This document shows, one piece after another, positions 9,139 through 17,725 of a stretch of DNA of 64,000 nt. The number at the start of each line of letters is the position of its first letter. Position 1 is the stretch's first letter. The notes below the pieces were generated by a model. It had not been told where the DNA came from, did no database searches, and saw nothing but the letters and a program-made list of their open reading frames with translations. Position numbers and translations under genes: made by a program. Source of the DNA: Rhodovarius crocodyli (GTDB lineage Bacteria; Pseudomonadota; Alphaproteobacteria; Acetobacterales; Acetobacteraceae); NCBI GenBank assembly GCA_945901085.1, contig CAMDJV010000001.1:1-64000 (forward strand), read 5' to 3'.

Positions 9139-9804
9139 ATGACCTATTTCGACTGGACCGCGCTGGCGGTCTTCTTCGCCTGCTGGACCGGCTATGCTGC
9201 GGTAACCGACCGCGTAGGCACGATCCAGCGCCAAAGCGTGATCGCGGCGATGGACGAATATCGCCGGCGCTGGATGCTGGCGCTGCTCGAGAGGTCAAAC
9301 CGCGTCAGCGATACCGCCATCATCGGTAACCTGATGACCAGCACGGGTTTTCTCGCCAATACCTCCATCTTCATCCTCGGTGGCCTGGTGGCGTTGCTCG
9401 CCTCGCCCGATCTGGGCCGGCGCGTGCTGGCCGCCCTGCCCTGGGCCGAACCGCCGGGCAGCGACGCCGCCTGGGAGATCCGCGTGGTGCTGCTCATGCT
9501 GATCTTCGTGCGCGCCTTTTTCGAACTGACCTGGGCGCTGCGACAATTCAATTACTGCTCGATCCTGATCGGCGGCGTTGGCATGGGCACGGAATTCACT
9601 CCCCAGGCGGAGGTCGCGGCCAAAGTGGCCAATCGCGCAGCACGGCATTTCAACACCGGGCTGCGGGCCTATTATTTTGGCCTCGCGGCGCTAGCTTGGA
9701 TCATTCATCCTGCGGCGCTCATCGCCGCCAGCCTGCTGGTGCTGCGCGAATTATACCGGCGCGAATTCAGAAGTGCGGTGCGCGATGCGCTGCGCGAAGG
9801 CTAG
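9139..9804 (+). CDS. DUF599 family membrane protein
   Basis: A 221-residue inner-membrane protein with about four hydrophobic segments: near residues 8-22, a long one around 75-95, one around 115-135, and a C-terminal hairpin around 185-210. The internal pattern of a conserved polar stretch (RWMLALLERSNRVSDTAIIG) before the first long segment, and NYCSILIGG later, fits the DUF599 family. No biochemical role is established for that family. It converges with the sbtB-like gene, with four bases between stops, and has no obvious operon partner. Confidence 0.75.
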   Translation: MTYFDWTALAVFFACWTGYAAVTDRVGTIQRQSVIAAMDEYRRRWMLALLERSNRVSDTAIIGNLMTSTGFLANTSIFILGGLVALLASPDLGRRVLAALPWAEPPGSDAAWEIRVVLLMLIFVRAFFELTWALRQFNYCSILIGGVGMGTEFTPQAEVAAKVANRAARHFNTGLRAYYFGLAALAWIIHPAALIAASLLVLRELYRREFRSAVRDALREG

Positions 9805-9808
9805 CGCC

Positions 9809-10120
9809 TCAGAACCGCTCCGCCCTTAACACCGCGCAATCCGAGATGGAGACAATGGCCGGCCGGGCCCCCAGCAATTCCTGATGCGCATCCAGCACCG
9901 CATCGGCCACCGCGGCACTGGTGATGCAAAGGATCAGCACATTGTCGAGCACCCCCGACAAATCACCGCTATGGCGCAGCCCATTGCGGCCGCGGCCACG
10001 GGTGACGGGCAGCACCGTCCAGCCCTTGGCGCCCAGCCGGTCCAGCAGTTCAGTCACCGCCTCGGCCTGCACCGCTTCCACGATGATCTCGATGCGTTTG
10101 CGCGCGGTAGTATCCATCAT
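9809..10120 (-). CDS. sbtB: SbtB-like PII-family signalling protein
   Basis: A 103-residue protein with a PII-like ferredoxin fold pattern: an opening beta strand (KRIEIIVEA), helix VTELLDRLGAKGWTVLPV, a T-loop-like segment around GRGRNGLRHSGDLSG, and a second beta-alpha unit. Its start overlaps the stop of the upstream SbtA-type permease by ATGA, so the two are translationally coupled. In cyanobacteria SbtB binds adenine nucleotides and controls the bicarbonate transporter SbtA. The same role is inferred here from pairing and fold; nucleotide specificity cannot be read from the sequence. Confidence 0.75.
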   Translation of the reverse strand: MMDTTARKRIEIIVEAVQAEAVTELLDRLGAKGWTVLPVTRGRGRNGLRHSGDLSGVLDNVLILCITSAAVADAVLDAHQELLGARPAIVSISDCAVLRAERF

Positions 10121-11064
10121 GTTCCTGCCGCCCAGAGATAGAGGGGAATGCCAATCAGGATATTGAACGGGAAAGTGATGGCAACCGATAGGGTCACATA
10201 GATCCCCGCATCGGCCTTGGGCACCGCCATGCGCATGGCCGCCGGCACGGCGATATAACTGGCCGAGGCCCCCAGCACGACCAGCAGCGCATGCCCACCG
10301 GCGGAAAGCCCGCTCAGCAGCCCCAGGCCCCAGCCACAGCCCGCGCCGAAAAGCGGCATAAGCAGTGCAAAGGCAATGAGATTATACGGCAGCCCCCGCC
10401 CCGCCGCGCGCAGTTGCCGCGCCGCCATCAGCCCCATTTCCAGCAGGAACAGGCATAACGCGCCGGGAAACAACCCCTCGGCGAAGGGCGCAAGCTGCGC
10501 CTTGCCCGCCGGCCCGGCAATCCAGCCAATGGCGAAACTGCCCAGCAGCAGCACGACCGAGCCGCTGAGAAACACCTCCCGCGCCAGGCGGCGGGAGAAC
10601 AGCCCCGCGGTGCTGCCGCGCGCCAGCAGCAGGGCGGTGATGATGGCGGGCGTTTCCATCGCCGCCAGCACGGCGGGCATGAAGCCCTCATAGGCCACGC
10701 CCCGGCTGGCCAGAATACCGGCCGCAGCGGCGAAGGTGACAACGGAGACCGAGCCATAATGCCCCGCCACCGCCGCCGCCGTCTCACGATCCAGCGCAGA
10801 GGTGGCCCGCAGCGCAGCGAAGGCGGGCAGCGGCAAGAGCAGCGACAGCGCCACGCCTGCAGCCAGCGCCGGCCAAAGCCCCTCCGTCGCCCCCGGCAGC
10901 GAAATGGCAGCGCCACCCTTCAGGCCGATCACCACCATCAGATACAGCGACAAGGCCTTGGCCAGCGCATCCGGCACCGCCAGATCGCTGCGCAGCGCAC
11001 CGGCGGCGAAGCCGAGGGCGAAGAACAGCACAGGCGGCGGCAGTAGGGCGGCAAGATCCGGCAT
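10117..11064 (-). CDS. sbtA: SbtA-type sodium-dependent bicarbonate transporter
   Basis: A 315-residue polytopic inner-membrane protein of the SbtA family. It begins MPDLAALLPPPVLFFALGFA and has the family signature LYLMVVIGLKGG around residues 40-55, followed by about ten hydrophobic segments in two repeats with a polar centre. The likely role is Na+/HCO3- symport. ATG 11064 is chosen because the frame upstream is low-complexity and lies in an 80-bp repeat. It is shorter than cyanobacterial SbtA (about 370), lacking an extended central loop. It forms an operon with the SbtB-like gene. In a heterotroph it would feed carboxylases or pH control. Confidence 0.8.
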   Translation of the reverse strand: MPDLAALLPPPVLFFALGFAAGALRSDLAVPDALAKALSLYLMVVIGLKGGAAISLPGATEGLWPALAAGVALSLLLPLPAFAALRATSALDRETAAAVAGHYGSVSVVTFAAAAGILASRGVAYEGFMPAVLAAMETPAIITALLLARGSTAGLFSRRLAREVFLSGSVVLLLGSFAIGWIAGPAGKAQLAPFAEGLFPGALCLFLLEMGLMAARQLRAAGRGLPYNLIAFALLMPLFGAGCGWGLGLLSGLSAGGHALLVVLGASASYIAVPAAMRMAVPKADAGIYVTLSVAITFPFNILIGIPLYLWAAGT

Positions 11065-11105
11065 GCACGGGCCATTAGCCGGCCTGGTTCGGCTTGCAAA
11101 GCGAA

Positions 11106-11260
11106 CCCAGAGCATGATGCGTTGAGGCGGCATCGCCGAAAACGCTGAATCATCATCTGAGCAAAGGCTGGGCCACGCGGCGTGGCCCAGAGCATGATGC
11201 GTTGAGGCGGCATCGCCGAAAACGCAGAAGCATCCTCTCAGCAAAGGCTGGGCCACGGGC
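11106..11260. repeat. 80-bp tandem duplication with embedded palindrome
   Basis: Two copies with an exact 80-bp offset start CCCAGAGCATGATGCG at 11106 and 11186; they differ at a handful of positions. Between the cores lies a perfect palindrome, CTGGGCCACG-CGG-CGTGGCCCAG (11168-11190). The unit resembles the palindromic element found at 34256 and 36001, so it probably belongs to a dispersed repeat family. It fills most of the gap between the divergent sbtA-like gene and the gene at 11365; no other content was recognised there. Confidence 0.75.
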
Positions 11261-11364
11261 AGTGAACGCATGTGAGCGCAGCATGGCCCAGCCGCCCGGC
11301 AACTCGGCACTTGCTATTGCCGCGACAAAGGCGGTTCCATTTGCCCTCAAAATGGAGGAATCGA

Positions 11365-11736
11365 ATGCCGCCGCAATGCGGGCACACCAGGGCCGACCGG
11401 GAGATGCTGGATCACACGATCCAGAGACTGACAGAGCTATCCAGCGGCGGCTTTGCCGAGCGCATGCGGCTCGACACCGCGGCCAGGCTGCTTGTGATTA
11501 TCCATCGCGTGCTGCGCCTGCGCGCCGCGGGGCTGATGCGCGCGCCCGATCCCTGGCCGGTCCCGCGCGACGAATGGCTGGCGCTGGAGCGGATTGGCGC
11601 GGGCTGGAACCCTGACGAGATGACCGCCAGCGAATTCGCCAGCGACCTCGAACCCGCCGATGTGACCCTGCTGCTGGAACTCTGCCCAGCCTGGGCACAG
11701 ATGGTGCGGGCCAAGCTGGGGAGCCTGCCCCCATGA
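11365..11736 (+). CDS. conserved-looking hypothetical protein, 123 residues
   Basis: Not recognised. ATG 11365 has a strong GGAGGA five bases upstream, which fixes the start. The protein is soluble-looking and helix-rich: a basic and Cys/His-containing start (MPPQCGHTRADRE), an amphipathic centre LDTAARLLVIIHRVLRLRAAG, a short proline-rich turn, and an acidic C-terminal half ending LCPAWAQMVRAKLGSLPP. The two Cys/His near the start are too few for a zinc finger. It converges with pdxJ (9 bp between stops) and diverges from the sbtA-like gene. Confidence 0.6.
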   Translation: MPPQCGHTRADREMLDHTIQRLTELSSGGFAERMRLDTAARLLVIIHRVLRLRAAGLMRAPDPWPVPRDEWLALERIGAGWNPDEMTASEFASDLEPADVTLLLELCPAWAQMVRAKLGSLPP

Positions 11737-11745
11737 TGGGCCGGC

Positions 11746-12468
11746 TCAGCCCCCCCTATTCTGGGCGATGATGGATTTCATCCGGGCGATGGCAGCCGGC
11801 AGCCCCTCGAAAACGCTGGTCGAGATGAGAAAATGGCCAATGCTGACCTCGATAATGCCGGAGATGGCGGCAATCGGCCCCACCGTATCGTAGGTCAGCC
11901 CATGGCCGGCGTGGCAATGCAGCCTCTCGCTTGCGGCCACCCCTGCGGCGGCGACAATGCGGGCGAGTTGCGCCGCGCGCTGATGCGGCGGCCCCTCGGC
12001 ATAGGTGCCGGTGTGCAATTCAATCGCCTGGGCGCCCAATTGCCTGGCAGCCGAGATGGCTGCCGCGTCGGGTTCGATGAACAGGCTGGTCTCAATACCG
12101 GCCGCGTTCAGCCGGGCGATGGCCTCGGCGAGGAAAGGCCCGGCATTGTGGACATCCAAGCCCCCCTCGGTGGTCAATTCGGCCCGCTTTTCCGGCACAA
12201 TGCAGCAGGCCTGCGGGCGCAACCGCTCCGCCATGGCGACCATTTCCTCGGTTGCCGCCATTTCGAAATTCAGCCGGCATGGCACCTCGGCCGAAATGCG
12301 CTCCAGATCATGGTCGCGAATATGGCGGCGATCCTCGCGCAAATGGACGGTGATACCATCAGCGCCCGAGGCCATGCACAGCTTTGCCGCCTCCACCGGG
12401 CAGGGGAAATGCCCCCCGCGGGCATTGCGCAGCGTGGCGACGTGATCGACGTTGACGGAAAGGCGCAT
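11746..12468 (-). CDS. pdxJ: pyridoxine 5'-phosphate synthase
   Basis: Condenses 1-deoxyxylulose 5-phosphate with the PdxA product to give pyridoxine 5'-phosphate. The 240-residue TIM barrel opens MRLSVNVDHVATLRNARGG, a diagnostic PdxJ start, and keeps ITVHLREDRRHI, the FEMAATEEM strand and the phosphate-binding C-terminal region CHAGHGLTYDTV. ATG 12468 gives the standard start; a TTG at 12486 would overlap the pdxA stop. It lies directly behind pdxA as an operon for the DXP-dependent vitamin B6 pathway. Confidence 0.95.
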   Translation of the reverse strand: MRLSVNVDHVATLRNARGGHFPCPVEAAKLCMASGADGITVHLREDRRHIRDHDLERISAEVPCRLNFEMAATEEMVAMAERLRPQACCIVPEKRAELTTEGGLDVHNAGPFLAEAIARLNAAGIETSLFIEPDAAAISAARQLGAQAIELHTGTYAEGPPHQRAAQLARIVAAAGVAASERLHCHAGHGLTYDTVGPIAAISGIIEVSIGHFLISTSVFEGLPAAIARMKSIIAQNRGG

Positions 12469-12482
12469 CGGTCTTGGTCCGA

Positions 12483-13493
12483 TCAATAATGGGGCGGCGG
12501 AACATCGCCGCGAAACGCCCCACCGGCAAGCGCCCTATGGGCGGCGAGTTGCCGGGCCAGGCGCAAGGCGGCGATCAGGGAGCCCGCACTCGCCACCCCC
12601 TGCCCGGCGATATCAAGCGCGGTGCCATGATCGGGGCTGGTGCGGATGATCGACAGGCCGAGGGTGACATTCACACCGCCATCCATATCCAGCGTCTTGA
12701 TCGGGATCAGCGCCTGATCGTGATACATGCAGATGGCGCAATCCATCCGCGGCCGGGCCAGGGCGGTGAACATGGTGTCCGGCGGCATGGGCCCGCGGGC
12801 ATCCACGCCCAGCGCCCGCAGCGTGGCAATCGCCGGGGCAATAATCGCCTCGTCCTCATCGCCCATCGTGCCGGCCTCGCCAGCATGCGGGTTCAGCCCT
12901 GCAATCGCCAGGCGCGGCCGGGCAATGCCGAAGTCACGCATCAGGGCAGCCTGCACAATCTGCGCGGCCTCCACGATCATCTGCGGCGTGAGCCGGCCAA
13001 TGGCGCGCGCCAGCGGTTCATGGATGGTGACCGGCACCACGCGCAATTCCGGGCTGACCAGCATCATCACCGGCGCCACCGCCTCGGGTGCCAGGGCGTG
13101 GAGGAATTCGGTATGGCCGGGATGGCGAAAACCCACCCCGGTCAGCACTGATTTCTGGATCGGGTTGGTGACAACGCCCCCCGCACGGCCGGCGAGGCTC
13201 AGCGCCACCGCCGCCTCGATGCTGGCAATCACACAGGGAGCATTGGCAGGGTTCAGCCGGCCAGGCACCGCAGGCTCGGCCAGCTTGCTGTGCAGCACCG
13301 GCAGGGCAGCCCCAAAGGCGGCCTCAGCCTCCTCCGGCGCCGAGATGCGCGCCACCGGGCAGCCCTGAATCGCATCCGCATCGCCGATCAGGAAAAAACA
13401 CGGCCCCGCGCCATGCAGCGCATGCCAGGCGGCGGCGGTGATCTCTGCGGCGATACCGGCGGGTTCACCCATGGTGAGTGCGAGGGGCTGCAC
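12483..13493 (-). CDS. pdxA: 4-hydroxythreonine-4-phosphate dehydrogenase
   Basis: NAD-dependent oxidation and decarboxylation of 4-phosphohydroxythreonine, the step before PdxJ. The 336-residue protein has the N-terminal LALTMGEPAGIAAE motif and the divalent-metal histidines in TIHEPL and in MYHDQALIPIK, plus the phosphate-binding NPHAGEAG segment. The start is GTG 13493 with AAGGAAG about eight bases upstream. It is the first gene of the pdxA-pdxJ pair. The serC gene of the same pathway lies 47 kb away at 60178. Confidence 0.95.
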   Translation of the reverse strand: MQPLALTMGEPAGIAAEITAAAWHALHGAGPCFFLIGDADAIQGCPVARISAPEEAEAAFGAALPVLHSKLAEPAVPGRLNPANAPCVIASIEAAVALSLAGRAGGVVTNPIQKSVLTGVGFRHPGHTEFLHALAPEAVAPVMMLVSPELRVVPVTIHEPLARAIGRLTPQMIVEAAQIVQAALMRDFGIARPRLAIAGLNPHAGEAGTMGDEDEAIIAPAIATLRALGVDARGPMPPDTMFTALARPRMDCAICMYHDQALIPIKTLDMDGGVNVTLGLSIIRTSPDHGTALDIAGQGVASAGSLIAALRLARQLAAHRALAGGAFRGDVPPPHY

Positions 13494-13557
13494 AGGCTTG
13501 CTTCCTTTCCGGCAGCTTGGCCGATGGCTGAAGGCATGGGCGGGACATTCTGCGCCG

Positions 13558-13577
13558 GCCCGGGATCGGACCCGGGC
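13558..13577 (-). terminator. weak hairpin after the carotenoid operon
   Basis: A 7-bp GCCCGGG inverted repeat with a six-base loop lies about 30 bases past the aldehyde dehydrogenase stop, between it and pdxA. There is no T tract, so it is only a candidate. Confidence 0.3.
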
Positions 13578-13608
13578 GGCGGCAACCGCATTAAAACATC
13601 ACGGTCTA

Positions 13609-14898
13609 TTACAGTCCCACCAAGCGCCGCGCCATCTTCAGCGCAGCCGCAGAACGCGGGAAATCAAACATCCGGCTCAGGCTGAACCTTCCATGCCGCA
13701 CCCGGGCGCGCAAATTGCTGAACTCATCAAAGCCAGCCAGGCCATTGCGCCGGCCAAAGCCCGAAGCCCCCACACCGCCAAAGGGCAAGGCATGGAAGGC
13801 GGCGTAATCCACCGCCCGGCCACAGACCAGCGCGCCGCTGCTTGTGCCGGCCGCCACCGCCGCCTCCTCGGCCGCCGTCGCGCCGAAAAGATAGATCGCC
13901 AAAGGCCGGTCAATGGCGGCGATGGCGCTGGCCAGATCAGGCCATTCCCGCAGGGCCAGAACGGGGCCGAAAACCTCCTCACGGTGCAGCGCATGCCCCG
14001 CCGGCGCGGTGGCGAGTGACAAACCGCCCAAAGTGGTCAGCGCCGCCCCCTCGCACAACGCCGCCAGCCGGGCGGGGTTGATGGTATCGGTCTCCAGCGC
14101 GCCGATGCCACTCGCCCGCGCGGCGGCGATGAAATCGGCAATGCTATGGCCGAGCAGAAACACCGTATCCGGTGCCACGCAGGTCTGCCCGGCATTGATC
14201 GCCTTGGCACTGAGAATATCCCTCGCCGCGCGAAAAATATCCGCCCCCGGCAGCACGATGGCCGGGCATTTGCCGCCGAGTTCGAGCGTGACCGGGGTGA
14301 GGTTCGCCGCCGCCGCCTGCATCACCTTACGCCCCGTGGCGGTGCCACCGGTGAAGACCAGATGGTCCCAGGGCTGGGCAGCAAAATCTTGCGAGACCGC
14401 CACATCGCCCAACACGCAGCGCGCCACCGCATCGCCCAGCGCCGCGGCCAGAATTTCACCAATCAGCACCGCGCAGCGCGGCGCGGTCTCAGAGGGTTTC
14501 ACCACCACCCGGTTGCCGGCGGCAATGGCATCAACGAGCGGCATCAGCGCCAGTTGGATGGGGTAATTCCACGGCGCCATAATGCCGATCACCCCCTTGG
14601 GCTGCGGCTCAATCGCCGCCGAGACCGGCCAGAAGGGATAGGGCGTGGCCTGCCGGCGCGGCCGGGCCCAGCGGCGCAGATGACGCCTAGCATGGGCGCA
14701 GGCATCGGCCACCAGCAGCACATCGGCCAGCAGCGTGTCCATTTCCGACCTGCGGCCGAAATCGGCATTGGCAGCGGCGAGGGCATCGCCCGCCCGGCGC
14801 AGCATCTCTGCCCGCAGGGAAGCGAGCAAGCTGCGGCGTTGCTCCAGCGGCAGGGGGCCGAGCGGGCGAAGGGCGGTGAGGGCTGCGGCAGGGCTCAT
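13609..14898 (-). CDS. aldH: carotenoid-operon aldehyde dehydrogenase
   Basis: NAD(P)-dependent aldehyde dehydrogenase, last gene of the C30-carotenoid operon; its start overlaps the hpnE stop (ATGA). Catalytic Cys240 is in INAGQTCVAPD and general base Glu206 in TLELGGKCP; the nucleotide-binding FTGGTATGRKV and the early GIMAPWNYP are intact. At 429 residues it is a short class-3 or coniferyl-aldehyde-type enzyme. By analogy with AldH/CrtNc in staphyloxanthin-like pathways, it probably oxidises a terminal 4,4'-diapocarotenal to the acid, which the operon's glycosyltransferase could then esterify. The ALDH assignment is certain; the substrate is inferred from context. Confidence 0.88.
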   Translation of the reverse strand: MSPAAALTALRPLGPLPLEQRRSLLASLRAEMLRRAGDALAAANADFGRRSEMDTLLADVLLVADACAHARRHLRRWARPRRQATPYPFWPVSAAIEPQPKGVIGIMAPWNYPIQLALMPLVDAIAAGNRVVVKPSETAPRCAVLIGEILAAALGDAVARCVLGDVAVSQDFAAQPWDHLVFTGGTATGRKVMQAAAANLTPVTLELGGKCPAIVLPGADIFRAARDILSAKAINAGQTCVAPDTVFLLGHSIADFIAAARASGIGALETDTINPARLAALCEGAALTTLGGLSLATAPAGHALHREEVFGPVLALREWPDLASAIAAIDRPLAIYLFGATAAEEAAVAAGTSSGALVCGRAVDYAAFHALPFGGVGASGFGRRNGLAGFDEFSNLRARVRHGRFSLSRMFDFPRSAAALKMARRLVGL

Positions 14899-16100
14899 GA
14901 TGACAGGGCTTTCGCAGCCGCCTCGCCACTGCGGATGGCGGCATCGATGGTGGCGGGCAAATCAGGCCAGGTCCAGTCGCCAGCCAGGGCCAGATTGGCC
15001 AGGGGCAGGCGCGGCGGCGTGAGGGCGGGGCCAGGATTATGCCTGGGCGTGGCGCGGCGCTCCTTCACCACGCGGCATGGAGGCGGCTTGATCGGCCATT
15101 CGCCCGGCACGCCAAAGGCAGCCACCGCGCGCAAAATCTCGCCCCAGGCACGCGGTGCGAGGGTTTGGGCATCCTCCAGCACCTCGGCATCTCCGGCCGA
15201 GACAGTGACCGACACGCCCGAGGGCCGCACCAGCACCCATTGGCACAGCGCGCCCACGAAACCCAAAAAGCGCACCGGCCCCGGCGCGCTGCGGGCAAAA
15301 TGCAGGTTGACGATGGGGGCATGCGCCATCGGTACCACAAGCCCCGGCAGCAGCCGGGCCGATTCCCAGGGCGGCGTGGCAAGCAGCACCTGCCCGGCTG
15401 CGAGGGTCTCGCCAGATTCCAGCCCAACCACGCGGCCGCCCTCCAGCACCAGGGCGCGCAGCCGGGAATTGAACCGCACCTCACCGCCCGCCGCGCGGAT
15501 GGCGGCGATGGCGGGTTCAACCATATCCGGCCCCAGCCCGCGCCTCGCCACGTAGAGCCTTGTGGCGCCGGGGCCACCCAGGCGGCGCAGCACCTGGGCG
15601 AGGCGGGCGGAGGATGCCTCGGCGATGGGGGTGTTCAGCGTCGCCACCACCAGCGGGTCCACAAAGCCGCGGCAAAAGCTGTCGTGCCCGGCCATGGCCT
15701 GGGCCACCGGCAAATCCGCCGCCCCAGGCAGCGCCATGCGGGCCATCGCCCAGAGCGCGCCGGCGGAAAGCCCGGGGGGCCGGCGCTCAGCGCGCCACCA
15801 TCCCAGCGGCGAGAGCGCAATGCGCCGGGCCATGCCATCGGCGCAATCGAGCACCGGCAGCCCATCAGGCTCGGGCTCCACCCAATCCGCGCGGGCGCCA
15901 ATGGCGCTCAGAAAAGCCAGCGCCGCGGTATTGGCGCCAACCAGCGCATGGGTGCCGTTATCCGTGCCATCGGCCAGCGCGCGGGCGCGGCCGCCAGCGC
16001 CGGGCGATGCCTCATGCAGCACAACCGGCTTGCCAGCACGAGCCAAGGCAAGGGCGCCGGCCAACCCCGCTACCCCCGCCCCCACCACGTGAATGGTCAC
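14895..16100 (-). CDS. hpnE: hydroxysqualene dehydroxylase HpnE
   Basis: A flavin amine-oxidase-fold protein of 401 residues that in the HpnCDE route reduces hydroxysqualene to squalene. It starts at GTG 16100 (GTGA overlap with the upstream gene) with the dinucleotide-binding signature TIHVVGAGVAGLAGALAL and the second strand VVLHEASPGAGGRA. A conserved HpnE-type stretch, DSFCRGFVDPLVVATLN, follows around residues 145-165, and the FAD-closing motif LALAGDWTWPDLPATID lies near the end. It sits between the fused HpnC-HpnD gene and aldH, giving a complete squalene module. It is distinct from the two carotenoid desaturases upstream, which are about 125 residues longer. Confidence 0.9.
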   Translation of the reverse strand: MTIHVVGAGVAGLAGALALARAGKPVVLHEASPGAGGRARALADGTDNGTHALVGANTAALAFLSAIGARADWVEPEPDGLPVLDCADGMARRIALSPLGWWRAERRPPGLSAGALWAMARMALPGAADLPVAQAMAGHDSFCRGFVDPLVVATLNTPIAEASSARLAQVLRRLGGPGATRLYVARRGLGPDMVEPAIAAIRAAGGEVRFNSRLRALVLEGGRVVGLESGETLAAGQVLLATPPWESARLLPGLVVPMAHAPIVNLHFARSAPGPVRFLGFVGALCQWVLVRPSGVSVTVSAGDAEVLEDAQTLAPRAWGEILRAVAAFGVPGEWPIKPPPCRVVKERRATPRHNPGPALTPPRLPLANLALAGDWTWPDLPATIDAAIRSGEAAAKALSS

Positions 16101-17725
16101 GCCCGCCAGCCCAGCGCCATCGCCGCCATATGGAGTTTTTCGCGCTTGCTCAGGCGCGGGCGAACCCGCGCCCCCTCCCAGCCGCGCGCCAGCATCAGCT
16201 GGAACAAATGATGATAGCCCCACATCATCACCCGCGCCGGCAGCAGGGCAATTGGGTTATATTGGCCCATCTCGGCCTCGGCACGGGCAAAGCCGGCCTT
16301 TGCCTGCTCGGCCAGGGCGGCGCAAATGCCGGCGAAGCGAGGGTGGCGCACAATCTCCACCGCCGGCCCATCCTCAATGCCCGCCGCACGCAGCCGGGAG
16401 AGCGGGATATAGACGCGCTCGCGCGCCGCATCCTCATCCACGTCGCGCAGAATATTGGTGAGTTGGAAGGTATGGCCCAGGCGCAGGCCCCATTGCTCGG
16501 CCTCGGGCGCGCCGAAAATCCGCACAGCCAGCGCGCCCACGCTGCCAGCCACCTGGCGGCAATACAGGTCGAGCCCGGCTTCGTCGGCGATGCGCAACCT
16601 ATCGGCGGCATCGGTCTCCATGCCCGCGATCATTGCCTCGCATTCCGCCAGCGGCAGGTCAAAGCCGCGGCAGGCCAGGGCCAATTCGCGCGAGAGCACG
16701 CAATCGGGGCGCTGCAGCTTGCCGCGCCAATCGGCCAGAAATCGCCGTTTCTCCGCCTCGGGCATCGCGCCATCGGCAATGTCATCCACCGCGCGGCAAA
16801 ACGCATAAACCGCCCAGAGCGAGCGCCGCCTCTCGCCGCGCAAAGCCCGCATGCCACGGGCGAAGGAGGAGGCGGCGCGGGCGACGCGCCCGGCCACCAG
16901 GTCAGGATCATGCGGCCCCGGCAGCGGCGCAGCCAGCAGCGCCGCGGCGAAATCACCCTTGCCCAGCGCAACCCGCCCCAGCACCGGGTCCGCTGCGCGC
17001 AGCTTGGCCAGCAGGCGGCGGGCGAGGCTGATGGTCATGGCCGATTGCAGCGCCAGACGGCGAGAGGCGGCGACGAGACGCGGCAGGTTCTGCGCCCTGT
17101 CGAGTTGCTCCTCCACCCGGTCCAGCGCGGCATCGAGGATGTCGCGCCGGCGCGGATTGGAGGGGGTAAAGAACGCCTCCTCGCCCCCTGCCAGCGCCAT
17201 CCAGGATTGCGGCATATAGACGCGGCCGATCTTCTGCCGGTCATCCACCAGATCCTGCAGGTGGTTGAGGATTTGCAGCGCGGTGCAGAGCCCATCAGAG
17301 GCAGCATGCCCAGCCTCGCTCGCAACCCCATGCAGGCGCAGCAGCATCCGCCCCACCGGATCGGCGCTGCGGGCGCAGTAATGCTCCAACTCGGCCCAAT
17401 CGGCGTAACGGGCCTGGCGCGCATCCTGGCGAAAGGCCTCGAGAATCAGCATGGCTTCTTCGGTGCCAACGCCATGCGCATGCATGGCCGCGGCCTCAGG
17501 AAAGGCGGTTGCCGGGTCAGCCAGCGCCTCGCCCATGGCATCCAACCGGCGCAGTTTTTCGCTCGGGTCAAGTTCCGCACTATCGGCAATATCATCGGCC
17601 ATGCGCGCAAAGCGGTAGAAGGCCATAACCTTGCCCCGCACCGGCTTGGCCAGAATCAGCGACGCGGTGGGGAAATTCTCCGTGTCATGGTCACGGTTCG
17701 GGCTACCGGGTGCGGCTTCGGTCAT
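16097..17725 (-). CDS. hpnCD: natural fusion of HpnC and HpnD (squalene-forming prenyl synthases)
   Basis: One 542-residue frame holds two complete trans-prenyltransferase domains. The first (about 10-270) is HpnC-like: an ENFPTAS start, first Asp-rich motif DDIAD at 44-48 and second DLVDD at 158-162. The second (about 285-540) is HpnD-like: SSFARGMRAL, DDIAD at 314-318 and DVDED at 428-432. In other bacteria HpnD makes presqualene diphosphate from two farnesyl diphosphates and HpnC converts it to hydroxysqualene; these are normally separate genes. Both pairs of metal-binding motifs are intact, so both halves should be active. ATG 17725 overlaps the preceding glycosyltransferase stop (ATGA), and the 3' end overlaps hpnE. 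Confidence 0.9.
   Translation of the reverse strand: MTEAAPGSPNRDHDTENFPTASLILAKPVRGKVMAFYRFARMADDIADSAELDPSEKLRRLDAMGEALADPATAFPEAAAMHAHGVGTEEAMLILEAFRQDARQARYADWAELEHYCARSADPVGRMLLRLHGVASEAGHAASDGLCTALQILNHLQDLVDDRQKIGRVYMPQSWMALAGGEEAFFTPSNPRRRDILDAALDRVEEQLDRAQNLPRLVAASRRLALQSAMTISLARRLLAKLRAADPVLGRVALGKGDFAAALLAAPLPGPHDPDLVAGRVARAASSFARGMRALRGERRRSLWAVYAFCRAVDDIADGAMPEAEKRRFLADWRGKLQRPDCVLSRELALACRGFDLPLAECEAMIAGMETDAADRLRIADEAGLDLYCRQVAGSVGALAVRIFGAPEAEQWGLRLGHTFQLTNILRDVDEDAARERVYIPLSRLRAAGIEDGPAVEIVRHPRFAGICAALAEQAKAGFARAEAEMGQYNPIALLPARVMMWGYHHLFQLMLARGWEGARVRPRLSKREKLHMAAMALGWRA

Noticed and set aside
9809-11064. Evidence for carboxysomes or autotrophy from the SbtA/SbtB pair
   Set aside because: No carbon-fixation genes in the window; these transporters also occur in heterotrophs.
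16097-17725. C40 phytoene synthase (CrtB) for the fused prenyl synthase gene
   Set aside because: Two separate domains with HpnC (ENFPTAS) and HpnD (SSFxxGMRxL) landmarks, and hpnE next door, point to the squalene route.
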